Assembly (NCBI RefSeq): GCF_016907055.1
Contig: NZ_JAFBBG010000011.1
Coordinates: 1-46,026 of the forward strand
Reading direction: 5' to 3'
From: Paracholeplasma morum
Lineage (GTDB): Bacteria > Bacillota_I > Bacilli_A > Acholeplasmatales > UBA5453
Length of the DNA stretch: 46,026 bases
The number at the start of each line of letters is the position of its first letter. Within the stretch, counting starts at the first letter, position 1. Below are positions 1 through 8,511 of this stretch, piece by piece. The position numbers and the translations under genes were made by a program. Under the pieces are notes generated by a model. That model was not told the origin of the DNA, did no database searches, and worked only from the letters and a program-made list of their open reading frames with translations.

Positions 1-134
1 CTTTTATCCTTTGAAATGTAGGATGCGACACAAAGTATAATCTTTCTACTTCGATAATTAATGTTGATACCGATGATACGGTGATAACTAACATCTACCC
101 CTACCCTTGATTGTAAGTTTTTAATTATTGCCAT
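1..134 (-). CDS. Small phage tail-region protein, 3' end outside window
   Basis: An open frame starts at ATG 132-134 (minus) behind a strong AGAGGAGG ribosome site and runs off the left edge. About 44 residues are visible, beginning MAIIKNLQSRVGVDVSYHRI. This opening resembles small uncharacterised proteins encoded after the tail-fibre genes of Gram-positive siphoviruses; that resemblance is from memory, not a search. It follows the 153-575 gene by 18 bases and is surely in the same late operon. No function can be assigned from this fragment. Confidence 0.7.
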   Translation of the reverse strand, partial: MAIIKNLQSRVGVDVSYHRIIGININYRSRKIILCVASYISKDK

Positions 135-152
135 TTTATATTCCTCCTCTTA

Positions 153-575
153 TTAAGAGCCATATACTTTGGCTCCATTAACTGTTTCATTTGTAATTTG
201 ACTCCCATTTAGCGAGTTTGATGTGACTTTACTACCATTTAGTGTAATGAGTTCAGTAGCACTCGATGAACCTGTAATCGTGATGGCTCTTCTTGTTGAT
301 CCTGGTGCTTTAAAAAATACTTCAATATAATAGGTTCCTGGGCTAACTCCAGAAAATGAAACACTATATGCCATACCACTTTGTAAATCATTAGTGTCAT
401 CATAATATAGAGACTTTACATAGGTACCACCGGTTAGTGCATCATACAGACTTAAAGAAAAACCAGGAAGTGAAAACCCACTACCTGATAATGTGAAATT
501 AATCACTAAACCAATGTTTCCTGTATTTGATGCAGTTGTAGGACTTATACTATGGATCGTTAAAGTATATGCCAT
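153..575 (-). CDS. Tail-fibre region protein with beta-rich Ig-like fold
   Basis: A 140-residue protein. The first ~100 residues are rich in Ser/Thr/Gly and alternate hydrophobic strands (HSISPTTASNTG..., then a YYIEVFF strand), as in Ig or IPT/TIG-like domains found on phage tail tips. The last ~30 residues hold a short imperfect repeat of the pattern L/V-N-G-S/A-K/Q-V/I-T (LNGSKVT, LNGSQIT, VNGAKVY), which looks like a trimerising or fibre-like tail. It sits one base from the next fibre gene in the late operon. A role in host-surface contact is inference from position and composition. Confidence 0.65.
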   Translation of the reverse strand: MAYTLTIHSISPTTASNTGNIGLVINFTLSGSGFSLPGFSLSLYDALTGGTYVKSLYYDDTNDLQSGMAYSVSFSGVSPGTYYIEVFFKAPGSTRRAITITGSSSATELITLNGSKVTSNSLNGSQITNETVNGAKVYGS

Positions 576-576
576 C

Positions 577-1122
577 CTAGTTAACCAACCAAATACGTTC
601 TAAGTAAACAGTTGTTGATGTGTTCGTAGTCCATGCGATTGATGTGCCACTAAAGTTTCCAATCAAATGTCTTAAATATCCAATCGTCATCGTATTTGAG
701 ATTGAGTTTGAAACATATGCTTTGAATGAATGTGTTTTGAAATATTGGCCATCGAAGGTAGTCCATGAATAAAGTCTATCGTATGTTGGACTTGCTGATG
801 TTGTGCTATTCGTACCCATCCTACCGTAAACAATATGTGTTTCATAAGAATCTGTGGCTGTAACTGCTCTAACCTCAAACGCTAGGATCTTATCATATAG
901 ATTAATCGATCTATTGAGCGTAATGTTATTAGCTGTAATGGTCGTAGGTATCGAAAGATTGCCCTCATATAGCAATGAGAATCCACCACCTATTTTAATA
1001 ACACTACTGTTACCTCTAATATATAATTCATTATTTGTTGTATCGAAACCCAGCTCACCAACTTGAGTCAAATGGCTTGTGGTTGGAACCGATGTGCCTC
1101 TTTTAACTCTGATGATAGCCAT
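577..1122 (-). CDS. Tail-fibre / receptor-binding protein with Mtd-like N-terminus
   Basis: A 181-residue protein. Its first ~45 residues (MAIIRVKRGTS, then VGELGFDTTNNELYI) follow the plan of the small N-terminal domain seen in many phage fibre proteins (major-tropism-determinant N-terminal type: K-R-G-T-S, G-E-L, then an L-Y-I strand). The rest is beta-rich with several Trp/Tyr residues near the C-terminus, compatible with a carbohydrate- or surface-binding head. The neighbouring 1122-1808 product has a similar N-terminus, so the two probably attach to the tail in the same way. The stop-start junction with that gene overlaps by one base. Function as receptor-binding protein is inferred. Confidence 0.65.
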   Translation of the reverse strand: MAIIRVKRGTSVPTTSHLTQVGELGFDTTNNELYIRGNSSVIKIGGGFSLLYEGNLSIPTTITANNITLNRSINLYDKILAFEVRAVTATDSYETHIVYGRMGTNSTTSASPTYDRLYSWTTFDGQYFKTHSFKAYVSNSISNTMTIGYLRHLIGNFSGTSIAWTTNTSTTVYLERIWLVN

Positions 1123-1808
1123 TAGTATGTTCCACCATCAATAACCGATGTTGGTGTGAGTACTTTTGTTTTATCAATACCAATGTAATAAAAAGTTTTA
1201 ACTGGATTATAGTTTGTATCCTGAATACTATGGAGTACTAATCCATTATCAAGAACTGATGCATCGAATGATGCCTTTGTCGTATCGAACTTAGCACCTA
1301 CACCTTGCATCAAGGCAACATTTTTCACATTAGCAATCTTTGTTCTTTGGTCATCAGTTAAGTGAAGATTACTTGATACGTGTGCATTATAAGTAGATGT
1401 TGCAACTCCACCTAGTTCTGATAATGTGATAACTACAGCACCAGTTTTACTATTAACGCTTGTTACAGGGCTCACTGCTGGAATGATTGAGGTTGGAAGT
1501 TTTCCATCTGCACCAATTAAAGGCACCGTACCATTTGTTGTACCTGTATTCTTTTTGGATGCTGTTCCAAGTCCAAGTGCACTAATCTTTGAATCCATCG
1601 TAGCTTCAGCATTAGCTTTACTTGCAAATTCGATATAATCATTACTTGTTAATGGATTCGCACTAGAACCTGTTTTATCTGCTTTTGAGATATATAAATT
1701 CGTGCCGTTTAAGTCAACTAATGGTTCACCGGCTTTAATTGTGCCTGCTGTGCCTACAATGGGTCCTGTACCAGCAGACGTTCTTCTTTTAATTTGTATA
1801 ACTGCCAT
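1122..1808 (-). CDS. Tail-fibre protein
   Basis: A 228-residue protein beginning MAVIQIKRRTSAGTG with AGEPLVDLNGTNLYISK at ~residues 27-43, the same N-terminal attachment plan as the 577-1122 product. Residues ~100-155 contain a TSVNSKTGAVVITLSELGG stretch, a motif frequent in phage fibre shafts, followed by HVSSNLHLTDDQRTKI, also common in fibre proteins. The C-terminal ~60 residues are likely beta. It has a good SD (AGGAGG upstream of ATG 1808) and sits in the late operon. Probably a structural fibre subunit at the tail tip; the ligand is unknown. Confidence 0.7.
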   Translation of the reverse strand: MAVIQIKRRTSAGTGPIVGTAGTIKAGEPLVDLNGTNLYISKADKTGSSANPLTSNDYIEFASKANAEATMDSKISALGLGTASKKNTGTTNGTVPLIGADGKLPTSIIPAVSPVTSVNSKTGAVVITLSELGGVATSTYNAHVSSNLHLTDDQRTKIANVKNVALMQGVGAKFDTTKASFDASVLDNGLVLHSIQDTNYNPVKTFYYIGIDKTKVLTPTSVIDGGTY

Positions 1809-1822
1809 GTTTTATTTCCTCC

Positions 1823-2602
1823 TTAGAAACGATATATAACAACTCGACTAATTGTATGTGTAGTCGAACCACATGTAAATGTTGTATTGCCATTTTGATA
1901 TGAAACAAACATCGAATATGAAATACCGTTGTAAGTGTAACCTACAGAAGTACTAGAACCCAGCACTTCAAAAATCAAAGGTCCTGGTAAATTCACAACC
2001 GTTCCATTGCTTAATACAATCATGATGAATGCTCTCATTAGGTCATTCGAATAATAATTACTTATCCTATAAACACCTTGAGAAATAAATGTCGGAGTAA
2101 GAACAGTTGGTGACGTTTGATTCCTAATCTTCTGCTCAAGATTATAGACAAGACTATCAGCATTCAATAAAGTTTGTCTATTAAACGGATTATTTAAAGT
2201 GACAGATGTGGTTGTCTTAGAATAGGCACATAATGCAAACTCATACTGACCTTGACCACTACTTAAATCATTCTGAACTAAATTAGGATAAGTCGATGCT
2301 TGTTCTTTCACATAAATTGAAACTTCATTATTGGTTAAATCCACATTCAAAACCACATAACCTAAGCGATTAGCATTTGGTGTAACAATGACTTGCGTAT
2401 TATTTTCAATATAAATTAACCTACCCTGAACCATGACATAACCATCCTCAAATGTAATGGTGTTATTAGCAAGAGTATAAAACACACTACCCCTACTACC
2501 TAAAAGCACACCAGTTCCAACTGAAAATATAAAGTCATTTAAATCTGCATCATGTTTTGATGTGACGCTTGAACCATCAAAGGTTATTTTTTGTATTCCC
2601 AT
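1823..2602 (-). CDS. Baseplate / tail-tip protein
   Basis: A 259-residue protein between the hub-like gene and the fibre genes. The start, MGIQKITFDGSSVTSKHDAD, is of a type common in Gram-positive phage baseplate proteins, where the N-terminal ~140 residues form a compact beta domain that docks on the tail. Residues ~150-260 are Gly/Ser/Tyr-rich beta strands, possibly a second domain. It shares one base with the upstream gene end (2602), indicating translational coupling. A baseplate or upper-fibre role is inferred from position; no catalytic motif is visible. Confidence 0.6.
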   Translation of the reverse strand: MGIQKITFDGSSVTSKHDADLNDFIFSVGTGVLLGSRGSVFYTLANNTITFEDGYVMVQGRLIYIENNTQVIVTPNANRLGYVVLNVDLTNNEVSIYVKEQASTYPNLVQNDLSSGQGQYEFALCAYSKTTTSVTLNNPFNRQTLLNADSLVYNLEQKIRNQTSPTVLTPTFISQGVYRISNYYSNDLMRAFIMIVLSNGTVVNLPGPLIFEVLGSSTSVGYTYNGISYSMFVSYQNGNTTFTCGSTTHTISRVVIYRF

Positions 2603-3720
2603 TAAAACTCTCCTCCATCTAAATCAGAATAACCACTATTATTCACTGTGACATTCCCGACCTTACTATTTACGTTTTTACTTAAAATTTGAATCTTCTC
2701 AGTGAGTTTTAAACGATACTCACCAAGTGTAATGGTTGCTACTTCAAAAGTGCTCACATACTTAATACCGGTAACCAATGAATCATACCGTTTGCCCTTA
2801 TGAATGAATTCAACAAAATCACCAATCTCTAATGTTCTTAAGATATCTAATGAGTGATTCTTTTTTTGGATCATAAAACTAATTTGATGATCTGTTTTAT
2901 CAATACTGAGAACTGAGCGAACTTTTGTATCCAAATCTAAGTAATCATTATCTGAATATGTTTCAACTTTTGATATGACTTTTGGATATCTTAGATTACT
3001 TGTATTATCTTTTGTTATCGTGCCATCTGTTAATAGGTAATAAATAACTGTATCCTTAAAGAATAAGTTACTTGTCTTTGGATAATATATCGCCTTATTC
3101 GTGCTTTCTTTACTTGAATCATTAATGATTAAGTCTTCTAAGATGAGGCTATCTGCTTTTATTTTTAAGCCTCGTGTCACATTAACGATTCTGATTAATA
3201 TTCCACTAAAACTACCGGCATTAAATATCACTTCATGTTTGATATAAACACCATACATCCGGTTAGCAAGCTCCAAAAGTTCATAAATTGTCATGACCTT
3301 ATCCGCATCAAAAACAAAACTACCCAGCTTCGATGTTTCCACACTGATGCTAAGGTAGTTTAAGTTTTGTTTGGTGTCACTGTTTTGAAGATACGTTTTT
3401 CTAATGATTTCTTCTATATAGGTTGCCACATTACCGTTGAAACTTTCAACTAACACTTCAACTTTTAATAGCTCTTTGAAATCAACACTTGCAATAACAA
3501 GATGCGTTTTTTCATCTTCGATATTTTCTACGATACCGAAGTAAGCCCCATCTTCTTTTACATAAACATAATCACCAACTGCAACATTCAGTTTGCTTTT
3601 GTTTATCTTGAAATGTGATTTTTGCGCAATGACAATGTCATGTATAATTTCGAAATCATCACCAATATAAGCATGATCTTTATACGTGAAATTCAAGTGA
3701 TCTAATATAATCAAGTCCAT
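2602..3720 (-). CDS. Tail hub / baseplate (Tal-like) protein
   Basis: A protein of ~372 residues directly after Dit, the place normally held by the tail hub (Tal, gp27-like). The frame is open back to a GTG at 3729, but ATG 3718-3720 has the better spaced SD (GGGGTGA, 6 bases upstream), so that start is chosen. The fold looks like the hub: an N-terminal beta domain containing a short SH3-like stretch (VGDYVYVKEDGAYFGIVENI at ~45-65), a helical region ~105-165 and C-terminal beta strands (VGNVTVNNSG near the end). No lysozyme or peptidase domain is visible, so this hub lacks a fused wall-degrading enzyme. Confidence 0.65.
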   Translation of the reverse strand: MDLIILDHLNFTYKDHAYIGDDFEIIHDIVIAQKSHFKINKSKLNVAVGDYVYVKEDGAYFGIVENIEDEKTHLVIASVDFKELLKVEVLVESFNGNVATYIEEIIRKTYLQNSDTKQNLNYLSISVETSKLGSFVFDADKVMTIYELLELANRMYGVYIKHEVIFNAGSFSGILIRIVNVTRGLKIKADSLILEDLIINDSSKESTNKAIYYPKTSNLFFKDTVIYYLLTDGTITKDNTSNLRYPKVISKVETYSDNDYLDLDTKVRSVLSIDKTDHQISFMIQKKNHSLDILRTLEIGDFVEFIHKGKRYDSLVTGIKYVSTFEVATITLGEYRLKLTEKIQILSKNVNSKVGNVTVNNSGYSDLDGGEF

Positions 3721-3725
3721 AGTAA

Positions 3726-4550
3726 TCACCCCAAATGGTATTCAAAGATATGAACTTTACAAAACGTATCTTCCATCACGCCAGATTTAAACTCTAATGT
3801 ATTTCTACCTGGTTTTAATTCGATAAAATTATCTTTCTCAAAATCCTGATATGCATAGATATCTGTTTCAATGTCATTCTTAATCATCTTTAAATACTTA
3901 TTGTCAGCTACTGATGATATTCGTATTTTGACATCATCCTCAACTAAGTTTAATCGTAGACTTGAGACCAATATCCCATTTTGGATCACATTGATCTCTG
4001 GATGATCGACTGACCCTTCCATTTCAATAATCACATTTGCATTAAATGAACCACCCACATCAATCGTAGTTCGTCCTTCTTGTGTAATCTGATACGTGTA
4101 ATCATATGGGTAAGGATAAACTTTGCCATCAAGCACTTCAGTTATGTCAATGATGATTTGTCTTTCTTTAATCCAATAACTCTTTTTATTTAATGTGATT
4201 TCACAGCTTAGTAATCCAGCTTTTATCTCTGCTTTGCTTAATGAAACCACATCAACGTGAACATACTTTATGTCATTGGAAACATAGTATAGTTTCAAAT
4301 TATCTCGACCTTGATTTAAGTAGTCGATAAATCGTTGATAACCTTGATACCCATCCATGAAATTGAGCAACCCACTGATTTCTGATAAAGGCGTTTCTCT
4401 TTTAACTGTTTTATGGATATGGCCATATTTCAAGTACGTCATATTGAGTTGAAAACCTAATCCTATAACATTCGAAAGTAAGACACCACTGTGATACTTA
4501 AAATGGAATTGTTGGCCATGTTCATTCTCTAAGTAAAATCTTCTTGTCAT
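3726..4550 (-). CDS. Distal tail protein (Dit)
   Basis: A 274-residue protein with the N-terminal arrangement of siphovirus distal tail proteins: MTRRFYLENEHGQQF, a hydrophobic strand with GLGFQL near residue 30, then a region containing YQGYQRFIDYLN (~85-100), typical of the Dit N-terminal ring domain. The C-terminal half ends GRNTLEFKSG, a strand shared by the family galectin-like domain. It follows the tape measure and precedes the hub, which is the canonical order. It overlaps the tape-measure gene by four bases, so the two are translationally coupled. Confidence 0.8.
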   Translation of the reverse strand: MTRRFYLENEHGQQFHFKYHSGVLLSNVIGLGFQLNMTYLKYGHIHKTVKRETPLSEISGLLNFMDGYQGYQRFIDYLNQGRDNLKLYYVSNDIKYVHVDVVSLSKAEIKAGLLSCEITLNKKSYWIKERQIIIDITEVLDGKVYPYPYDYTYQITQEGRTTIDVGGSFNANVIIEMEGSVDHPEINVIQNGILVSSLRLNLVEDDVKIRISSVADNKYLKMIKNDIETDIYAYQDFEKDNFIELKPGRNTLEFKSGVMEDTFCKVHIFEYHLG

Positions 4551-6688
4551 ATAAACTTACCACCTAACGCTCTGTTGATTGAATCAATATCGAATGTGGA
4601 TGATGATGTATTGATGGTGATTGCATTATTGGTTGTGCTCTTATTAGACGTTTGGTTACTCGTATTAGAAGTTTTTTTCAGATTAAATGTATCACTGAAC
4701 CAACCGCCAACCTTACCGAATATGCCACCGACCTTTTCTTTGGTGTTATTAGCAAAGTTAGAAACGCCATCGACGATATTGTTTGCAACATCTGTTACAC
4801 CTTTAACTGCACCACCAGCAAAGTTCGATACCGTATCAACCACATTTGAAGCAATACCAGTGACTTTATCAGCTACACCGCCAACAAAATCGCCAACTTT
4901 ACCTGCAACATCTCCGATAAAATTACCAATACCACCGACAACATTTCCAATCGTATCACCAATACCGCCTAATGCACCACCAACCACATCACCAACACTA
5001 CCAGCAAAATCAAATATCTTTGTAAAGAAACCAATAATCGTTTCTAATATGTCCAAAATCGGATTTAAAATGAACTCTAATGCCTGAAACGCAGGAACTA
5101 AAATAGCTTGTAAAACATTACCAACCATCTCAATCAAGGGTGAAATCATCTCAAAAATATCACCTAAAAACTCGAGTTGCTTAATCAATGGAGCTAAGAT
5201 CATATCGATGATCGGAACTAATATATCAATTAGTCTTGTGAATATATTGATAACTATCTCAACAATAGGCATTAATGCATCCATTAAAACTTCAACAATC
5301 TTCATGATAGGTTCTAGGAGTCTCATAAAAGTCTCCATGAGTTTTTCTAATAATTCTTTGAACTTTTCGCTACGCATTAAAGCCATAACCACAATCGCAA
5401 TCAAAGCACCAATCCCTAAGGTTGCAGCATTAATACCAATACCAGCAATAGCACCAGCAGCACCGACACCTTTTAAAGCAACTGCTACTACCTTTAATAT
5501 AGGACCAACTTTACCGATGATAGTTAATACGGGTCCAACAGCAGCTGCAAGTCCAACTAAGAAACCTATCAGTTGCTGTGTGCCACTACTAAGATTCGTC
5601 CACCATGAAATCATGTTACTTACTGCAGGAATGAGTTTATTGGTGATTGCTTCAACAACAGACTGCATAGCTGGAACAAGCGCCACAGCAAGTTCGACTG
5701 AAAGTGCTGTTGTTGATACTTTTAATCTATCCAGCGAATCATTAAATGCACCAGTTGTTTCAGCTTGTTCACTCGTAATGATACCAAGTGCCCTTGCTTG
5801 TTCTCTTAATTCGTTGATAGCTTCTGATTCCATATTAAGCATTGGAAGCAACTCAGAACCTAACTTATCACCAAATAAATGATTAGCAAGTGCAGTCTTT
5901 AAAGATTGATCCTCAACTTTAGATAAGGCATCTCTCATAATCTCAAAAGCTTCACTCGTGTCTTTACCTTCTAAGTCTTCCATCGAAATACCAAGTGCAT
6001 GAAGCGGACCAGCAATATTCTTAACATCACCTAAGGCAATATCAGCAAGAATTGAATTAACCTTAACAAAAGCACGCTCCAAACTACCGGTTTCTGTTCC
6101 GGCAATAGTTGCGACATGATTCCATTCTTGTAATGCTTCGATGGACATCCCTATTTTTTGAGCAGTATCATTAAAGGCATCAGCAGTATCAGCACCTTTT
6201 TTAGCAAGTGCACCTAAAGCAGTAACAGCACCTAGAATAGGAACCGTCAGACTCTTGGTTAAGGTACCACCAACCTTAGCGATATTATCAAACTTAGCAT
6301 TACCTAAATCTTTAATCTTAGATTTTGTTTTATCAAATTCGTTATTAAGTCGTTTTACTTCAGATTCACTGTATGAAACATTGCGTTGTACTTTTCTAAA
6401 CTCAGCGTCTGAAGTTGTACCAAGTTTAAGACCTTGTTTAGCCTTTTCTAACGCCTTATTTTGCGTATCTAAGCGTTTTTTAGTCGTCTCAAGCATCTCA
6501 TTCAATTGGGTTTGTTTCTTACGCCAAAGCTCAACGTTTGAACTATCATACTTTAGGTTTGTATTAATGGCACGCAAGTCTTTTTGCTGTTCTTTAAGTT
6601 CTTTGTTAATCTCTTTTAACTCATTATCAAGATCCTTGCCATCAAGACTCAACTTAATATTAATGCCTTTAATTGTCTCTGCCATCAT
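4547..6688 (-). CDS. Tail tape measure protein
   Basis: A protein of ~713 residues. The N-terminal ~150 residues are a charged coiled coil (ELKEINKELKEQQKDLRAIN), followed by a conserved globular part (ADTADAFNDTAQKIGMSIEA), several long hydrophobic helices (~residues 370-600) and a Gly/Val-rich C-terminus with repeated GDxxGxVxGG units. This is the standard tape-measure layout. The reading frame is open from a GTG at 6694, but tandem ATGs at 6686-6688 and 6683-6685, behind AGGTGAGT, are more likely. It lies directly after the frameshifted chaperone gene. By the usual rule of thumb of ~0.15 nm per residue, the tail should be about 100 nm long (inference). Confidence 0.9.
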   Translation of the reverse strand: MMAETIKGINIKLSLDGKDLDNELKEINKELKEQQKDLRAINTNLKYDSSNVELWRKKQTQLNEMLETTKKRLDTQNKALEKAKQGLKLGTTSDAEFRKVQRNVSYSESEVKRLNNEFDKTKSKIKDLGNAKFDNIAKVGGTLTKSLTVPILGAVTALGALAKKGADTADAFNDTAQKIGMSIEALQEWNHVATIAGTETGSLERAFVKVNSILADIALGDVKNIAGPLHALGISMEDLEGKDTSEAFEIMRDALSKVEDQSLKTALANHLFGDKLGSELLPMLNMESEAINELREQARALGIITSEQAETTGAFNDSLDRLKVSTTALSVELAVALVPAMQSVVEAITNKLIPAVSNMISWWTNLSSGTQQLIGFLVGLAAAVGPVLTIIGKVGPILKVVAVALKGVGAAGAIAGIGINAATLGIGALIAIVVMALMRSEKFKELLEKLMETFMRLLEPIMKIVEVLMDALMPIVEIVINIFTRLIDILVPIIDMILAPLIKQLEFLGDIFEMISPLIEMVGNVLQAILVPAFQALEFILNPILDILETIIGFFTKIFDFAGSVGDVVGGALGGIGDTIGNVVGGIGNFIGDVAGKVGDFVGGVADKVTGIASNVVDTVSNFAGGAVKGVTDVANNIVDGVSNFANNTKEKVGGIFGKVGGWFSDTFNLKKTSNTSNQTSNKSTTNNAITINTSSSTFDIDSINRALGGKFI

Positions 6689-6700
6689 ACTCACCTACCT

Positions 6701-6900
6701 TTATAATAAGAATAAATCTATGTCTCTTTGGGTCGCTCTTTTTGCTTGTGGTTCATTGGATAGTGTTTTAACCTCGAGTTCAATCAGCATTGCATATACA
6801 TCAATATCAAAATACTCTGTATCCTTAATTGAGATGCCAAGATGAGCAAGATTATAAATGATATTGGCTGTTGTGTTTTGCTCATCTTGTATATCTACTT
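6701..6900 (-). CDS. Frameshift extension (GT-like) of tail assembly chaperone
   Basis: No separate start is needed. In the -1 frame relative to the chaperone gene, translation continues from the CCCAAAG heptamer (6898-6904) for about 65 codons to a TAA at 6701-6703. The extension reads PKVDIQDEQNTTANIIYNL, later YFDIDVYAMLIELE, and ends LFLL. The whole fusion, from ATG 7230, would be ~176 residues. This is the arrangement of the lambda G/GT pair and of many Gram-positive siphoviruses, where the fusion loads tail-tube subunits onto the tape measure. The extension fills what would otherwise be a ~200-base gap before the tape-measure gene. Confidence 0.8.
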
Positions 6901-7230
6901 TGGGTCTTGTGCACCTTCATTACCACCTAACATTAAGGTAATTGTATTTGAAATGTTTTCAAGTTCCTTCACATCAGATAAGACACTAAAATCCAAATCC
7001 ATCAAGAACTCATCATAGCTCTTTTTTGTGTATGGTTTGTGCAGAATGTAGATAATTCTAAAAAGAATATCAATAACTAATGCTGCATCCGTTTCATCTT
7101 TATTCAAATTTTCAAGTTTCTTAATGTCACTGAATAACTCAGTTCCAAATACACTACGATAAGAGATAATAGTAAAAAGTGAAGACCTTAGTTTAAGATC
7201 CTCACCTCTTAGATTAATTGTTTTTTCCAT
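6895..7230 (-). CDS. Tail assembly chaperone (G-like)
   Basis: A protein of ~111 residues, mostly helical, beginning MEKTINLRGEDLKLRSS and ending NEGAQDPK. The frame is open from a GTG at 7239, but ATG 7228-7230 lies 6 bases after AGGTG and is preferred. It sits between the major tail protein and the tape measure, where the tail chaperone is always found. Its last two sense codons form part of a CCCAAAG slippery heptamer followed at once by TAG, so a fraction of ribosomes should shift -1 and make the longer fusion listed separately. It is required for tail assembly but usually absent from the virion. Confidence 0.8.
   Translation of the reverse strand: MEKTINLRGEDLKLRSSLFTIISYRSVFGTELFSDIKKLENLNKDETDAALVIDILFRIIYILHKPYTKKSYDEFLMDLDFSVLSDVKELENISNTITLMLGGNEGAQDPK
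6898..6904 (-). promoter_or_regulatory. -1 ribosomal frameshift slippery site CCCAAAG
   Basis: On the minus strand the zero-frame codons CCA AAG are preceded by a C, giving the X XXY YYZ heptamer C CCA AAG, with the zero-frame TAG stop at 6895-6897 immediately after. Slippage to CCC AAA enters an open frame of ~65 codons. A stop codon just after the site and the position at the end of the tail chaperone gene are both typical. No downstream pseudoknot was worked out by eye. Confidence 0.8.
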
Positions 7231-7231
7231 A

Positions 7232-7801
7232 CTATACACCTATGACAGGTAATGTTGGAACTTGTGCAAAGAACTGTTGATAATTTGTGTCACCAAATTT
7301 CGCAATCGTTCTAATCACCGATACATTACCAACCTCGATAGGTCTTGCTGTAATTGTAATACTAACCGCATTCGGTTCAATTGATTCTGCTTTTGTTTTA
7401 GTCGCATCACTAACTGGACTTGCAGTACACAAGAAATACCAAATACGTCTTGATTTCACATCACCTTGAATCTCATATCCAAGTGCGAATGTTTTAGTTC
7501 TATGATTAACAATCTCTACAAGGTTGCCATTAGAATCTCTTGCAAACCCTAAAATATCCACTTTGAAATCATCGTCAAGTTCGGTTAACTTTAAGGTGAT
7601 ATTGGATCCACTACTTGATGCTAGGGTTGCAACAATTTTATCATCAGCATAAACATCCGTTTTACCTGCGATGACTTCTGCACTGAGTTCTTGAGCTCCA
7701 AGTAGTTTCTTAGGTGTGCCAAAATCCCATGTATCATCTTCGGTTGGTGTTGCAATTGCATAATGGACGTTCTTAAGTCCAAATGTTACTTTATTGCTCA
7801 T
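7232..7801 (-). CDS. Major tail (tube) protein, phi13 type
   Basis: A 189-residue protein beginning MSNKVTFGLKNVHYAIATPT, with LLGAQELSAEVIAGKTDVYADDK at ~33-56. This is the typical opening of the phi13/TP901-type major tail protein that polymerises into the tail tube of siphoviruses. The rest is beta-rich with a RRIWYFLCTASPVSDATK stretch (~117-134) seen in the family. It lies between the tail-completion gene and the tail chaperone, as expected, and is one of the most abundant virion proteins by analogy. The start overlaps the upstream gene by 11 bases. Confidence 0.85.
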   Translation of the reverse strand: MSNKVTFGLKNVHYAIATPTEDDTWDFGTPKKLLGAQELSAEVIAGKTDVYADDKIVATLASSSGSNITLKLTELDDDFKVDILGFARDSNGNLVEIVNHRTKTFALGYEIQGDVKSRRIWYFLCTASPVSDATKTKAESIEPNAVSITITARPIEVGNVSVIRTIAKFGDTNYQQFFAQVPTLPVIGV

Positions 7802-8144
7802 TTTTATATTCCTCCATCTTTATTTCATAAATTCGATAAATGCCAGTATCAACTAGTGAATACTCGCTAATCATTCTAAAATCAATACCTGCATTTTGTA
7901 ATACTTCTTCTAAACTAGATTCAATCGTTGTATCTTTTGTTTTGGTAACAAGTGTGATTTGAATCGTCACTTGCCTAATTAAATACGAATCATCCGCATA
8001 GACCTTTGGATTTTTATTCAATTCCTGGTAGACAATAAAAGGTGGTTCGGCGTTATCAGTTACATAAAGTGCATAATGAACATTACCAGGTAGTACGTCA
8101 TTAAGGAGTCCATAAAAGTATGTTAATCTTTCTTTAGTTCCCAC
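7791..8144 (-). CDS. Tail terminator / tail completion protein
   Basis: A protein of ~117 residues. The frame is open back to 8192, but a GTG at 8142-8144 lies 7 bases after a perfect AGGAGG, so the likely product begins MGTKERLTYFYGLLNDVLPG. Mid-protein features such as PFIVYQELNKNPKVYADDS and a VTIQITLVTK strand match the gp17/tail-terminator class of siphovirus proteins (DUF3168-like). It lies between the gp10-like connector and the major tail protein, the usual place. The SD lies inside the end of the upstream gene, an 11-base overlap. Assignment rests on position plus general pattern. Confidence 0.7.
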   Translation of the reverse strand: MGTKERLTYFYGLLNDVLPGNVHYALYVTDNAEPPFIVYQELNKNPKVYADDSYLIRQVTIQITLVTKTKDTTIESSLEEVLQNAGIDFRMISEYSLVDTGIYRIYEIKMEEYKNEQ

Positions 8145-8511
8145 GTATAATCCTCCTAATATCATCCAGCATTTTGGGTGTAAAGTAGTCAAATGCAGGT
8201 CTCATGAAAGGTCTTGCAGCGACATACTTTCCATTCTTATGTTGAAACCCAAATTCAATCAAGTGAATCAATCTACCCTTTTCTTTTGCATGGATAACAA
8301 TGGTTTTCGTATGACCTTCACCAATGTCAGTCTTTATAAACTCATCTGCCATCGCACCTTTTCTACCACTTCTTGGTGTATTTGCTATGACATACTCTAA
8401 TATCAATGTTGCAGTTTCATCAAGTTTTTGTTCAAGTTCTTTTTTAACTGATTCTGCATATTCTGATATTTCATGATTAATTTCATCAACAAAATCATTC
8501 AATGTAGCCAT
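8134..8511 (-). CDS. HK97 gp10-family head-tail protein
   Basis: A protein of ~125 residues beginning MATLNDFVDEINHEISEY. ATG 8509-8511, ~9 bases after GGTGA, is preferred to the GTG at 8520. It contains VIANTPRSGRKGAMADEF (~45-62), GEGHTKTIVIHAKEKGRLIHL and FGFQHKNGKYVAARPFMRPAF, a set of motifs highly typical of the HK97 gp10 / minor head-tail component family. In siphoviruses this protein acts at the neck, where head and tail join. It is overlapped by its neighbours on both sides in the late operon. Confidence 0.85.
   Translation of the reverse strand: MATLNDFVDEINHEISEYAESVKKELEQKLDETATLILEYVIANTPRSGRKGAMADEFIKTDIGEGHTKTIVIHAKEKGRLIHLIEFGFQHKNGKYVAARPFMRPAFDYFTPKMLDDIRRIIRGN

Noticed and set aside
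577-1808. Diversity-generating retroelement target, suggested by the Mtd-like N-termini of the fibre proteins
   Set aside because: No reverse transcriptase and no template/variable repeat pair were found in the window; such N-terminal domains are common in ordinary fibres.
5208-5882. 224-codon plus-strand open frame inside the tape-measure gene
   Set aside because: It is a shadow: the minus-strand tape measure is unmistakable, and this frame has no SD and an Ile/Ser/Thr-rich composition typical of the complement of helical coding sequence. The same holds for 4575-5087 and 6255-6845.
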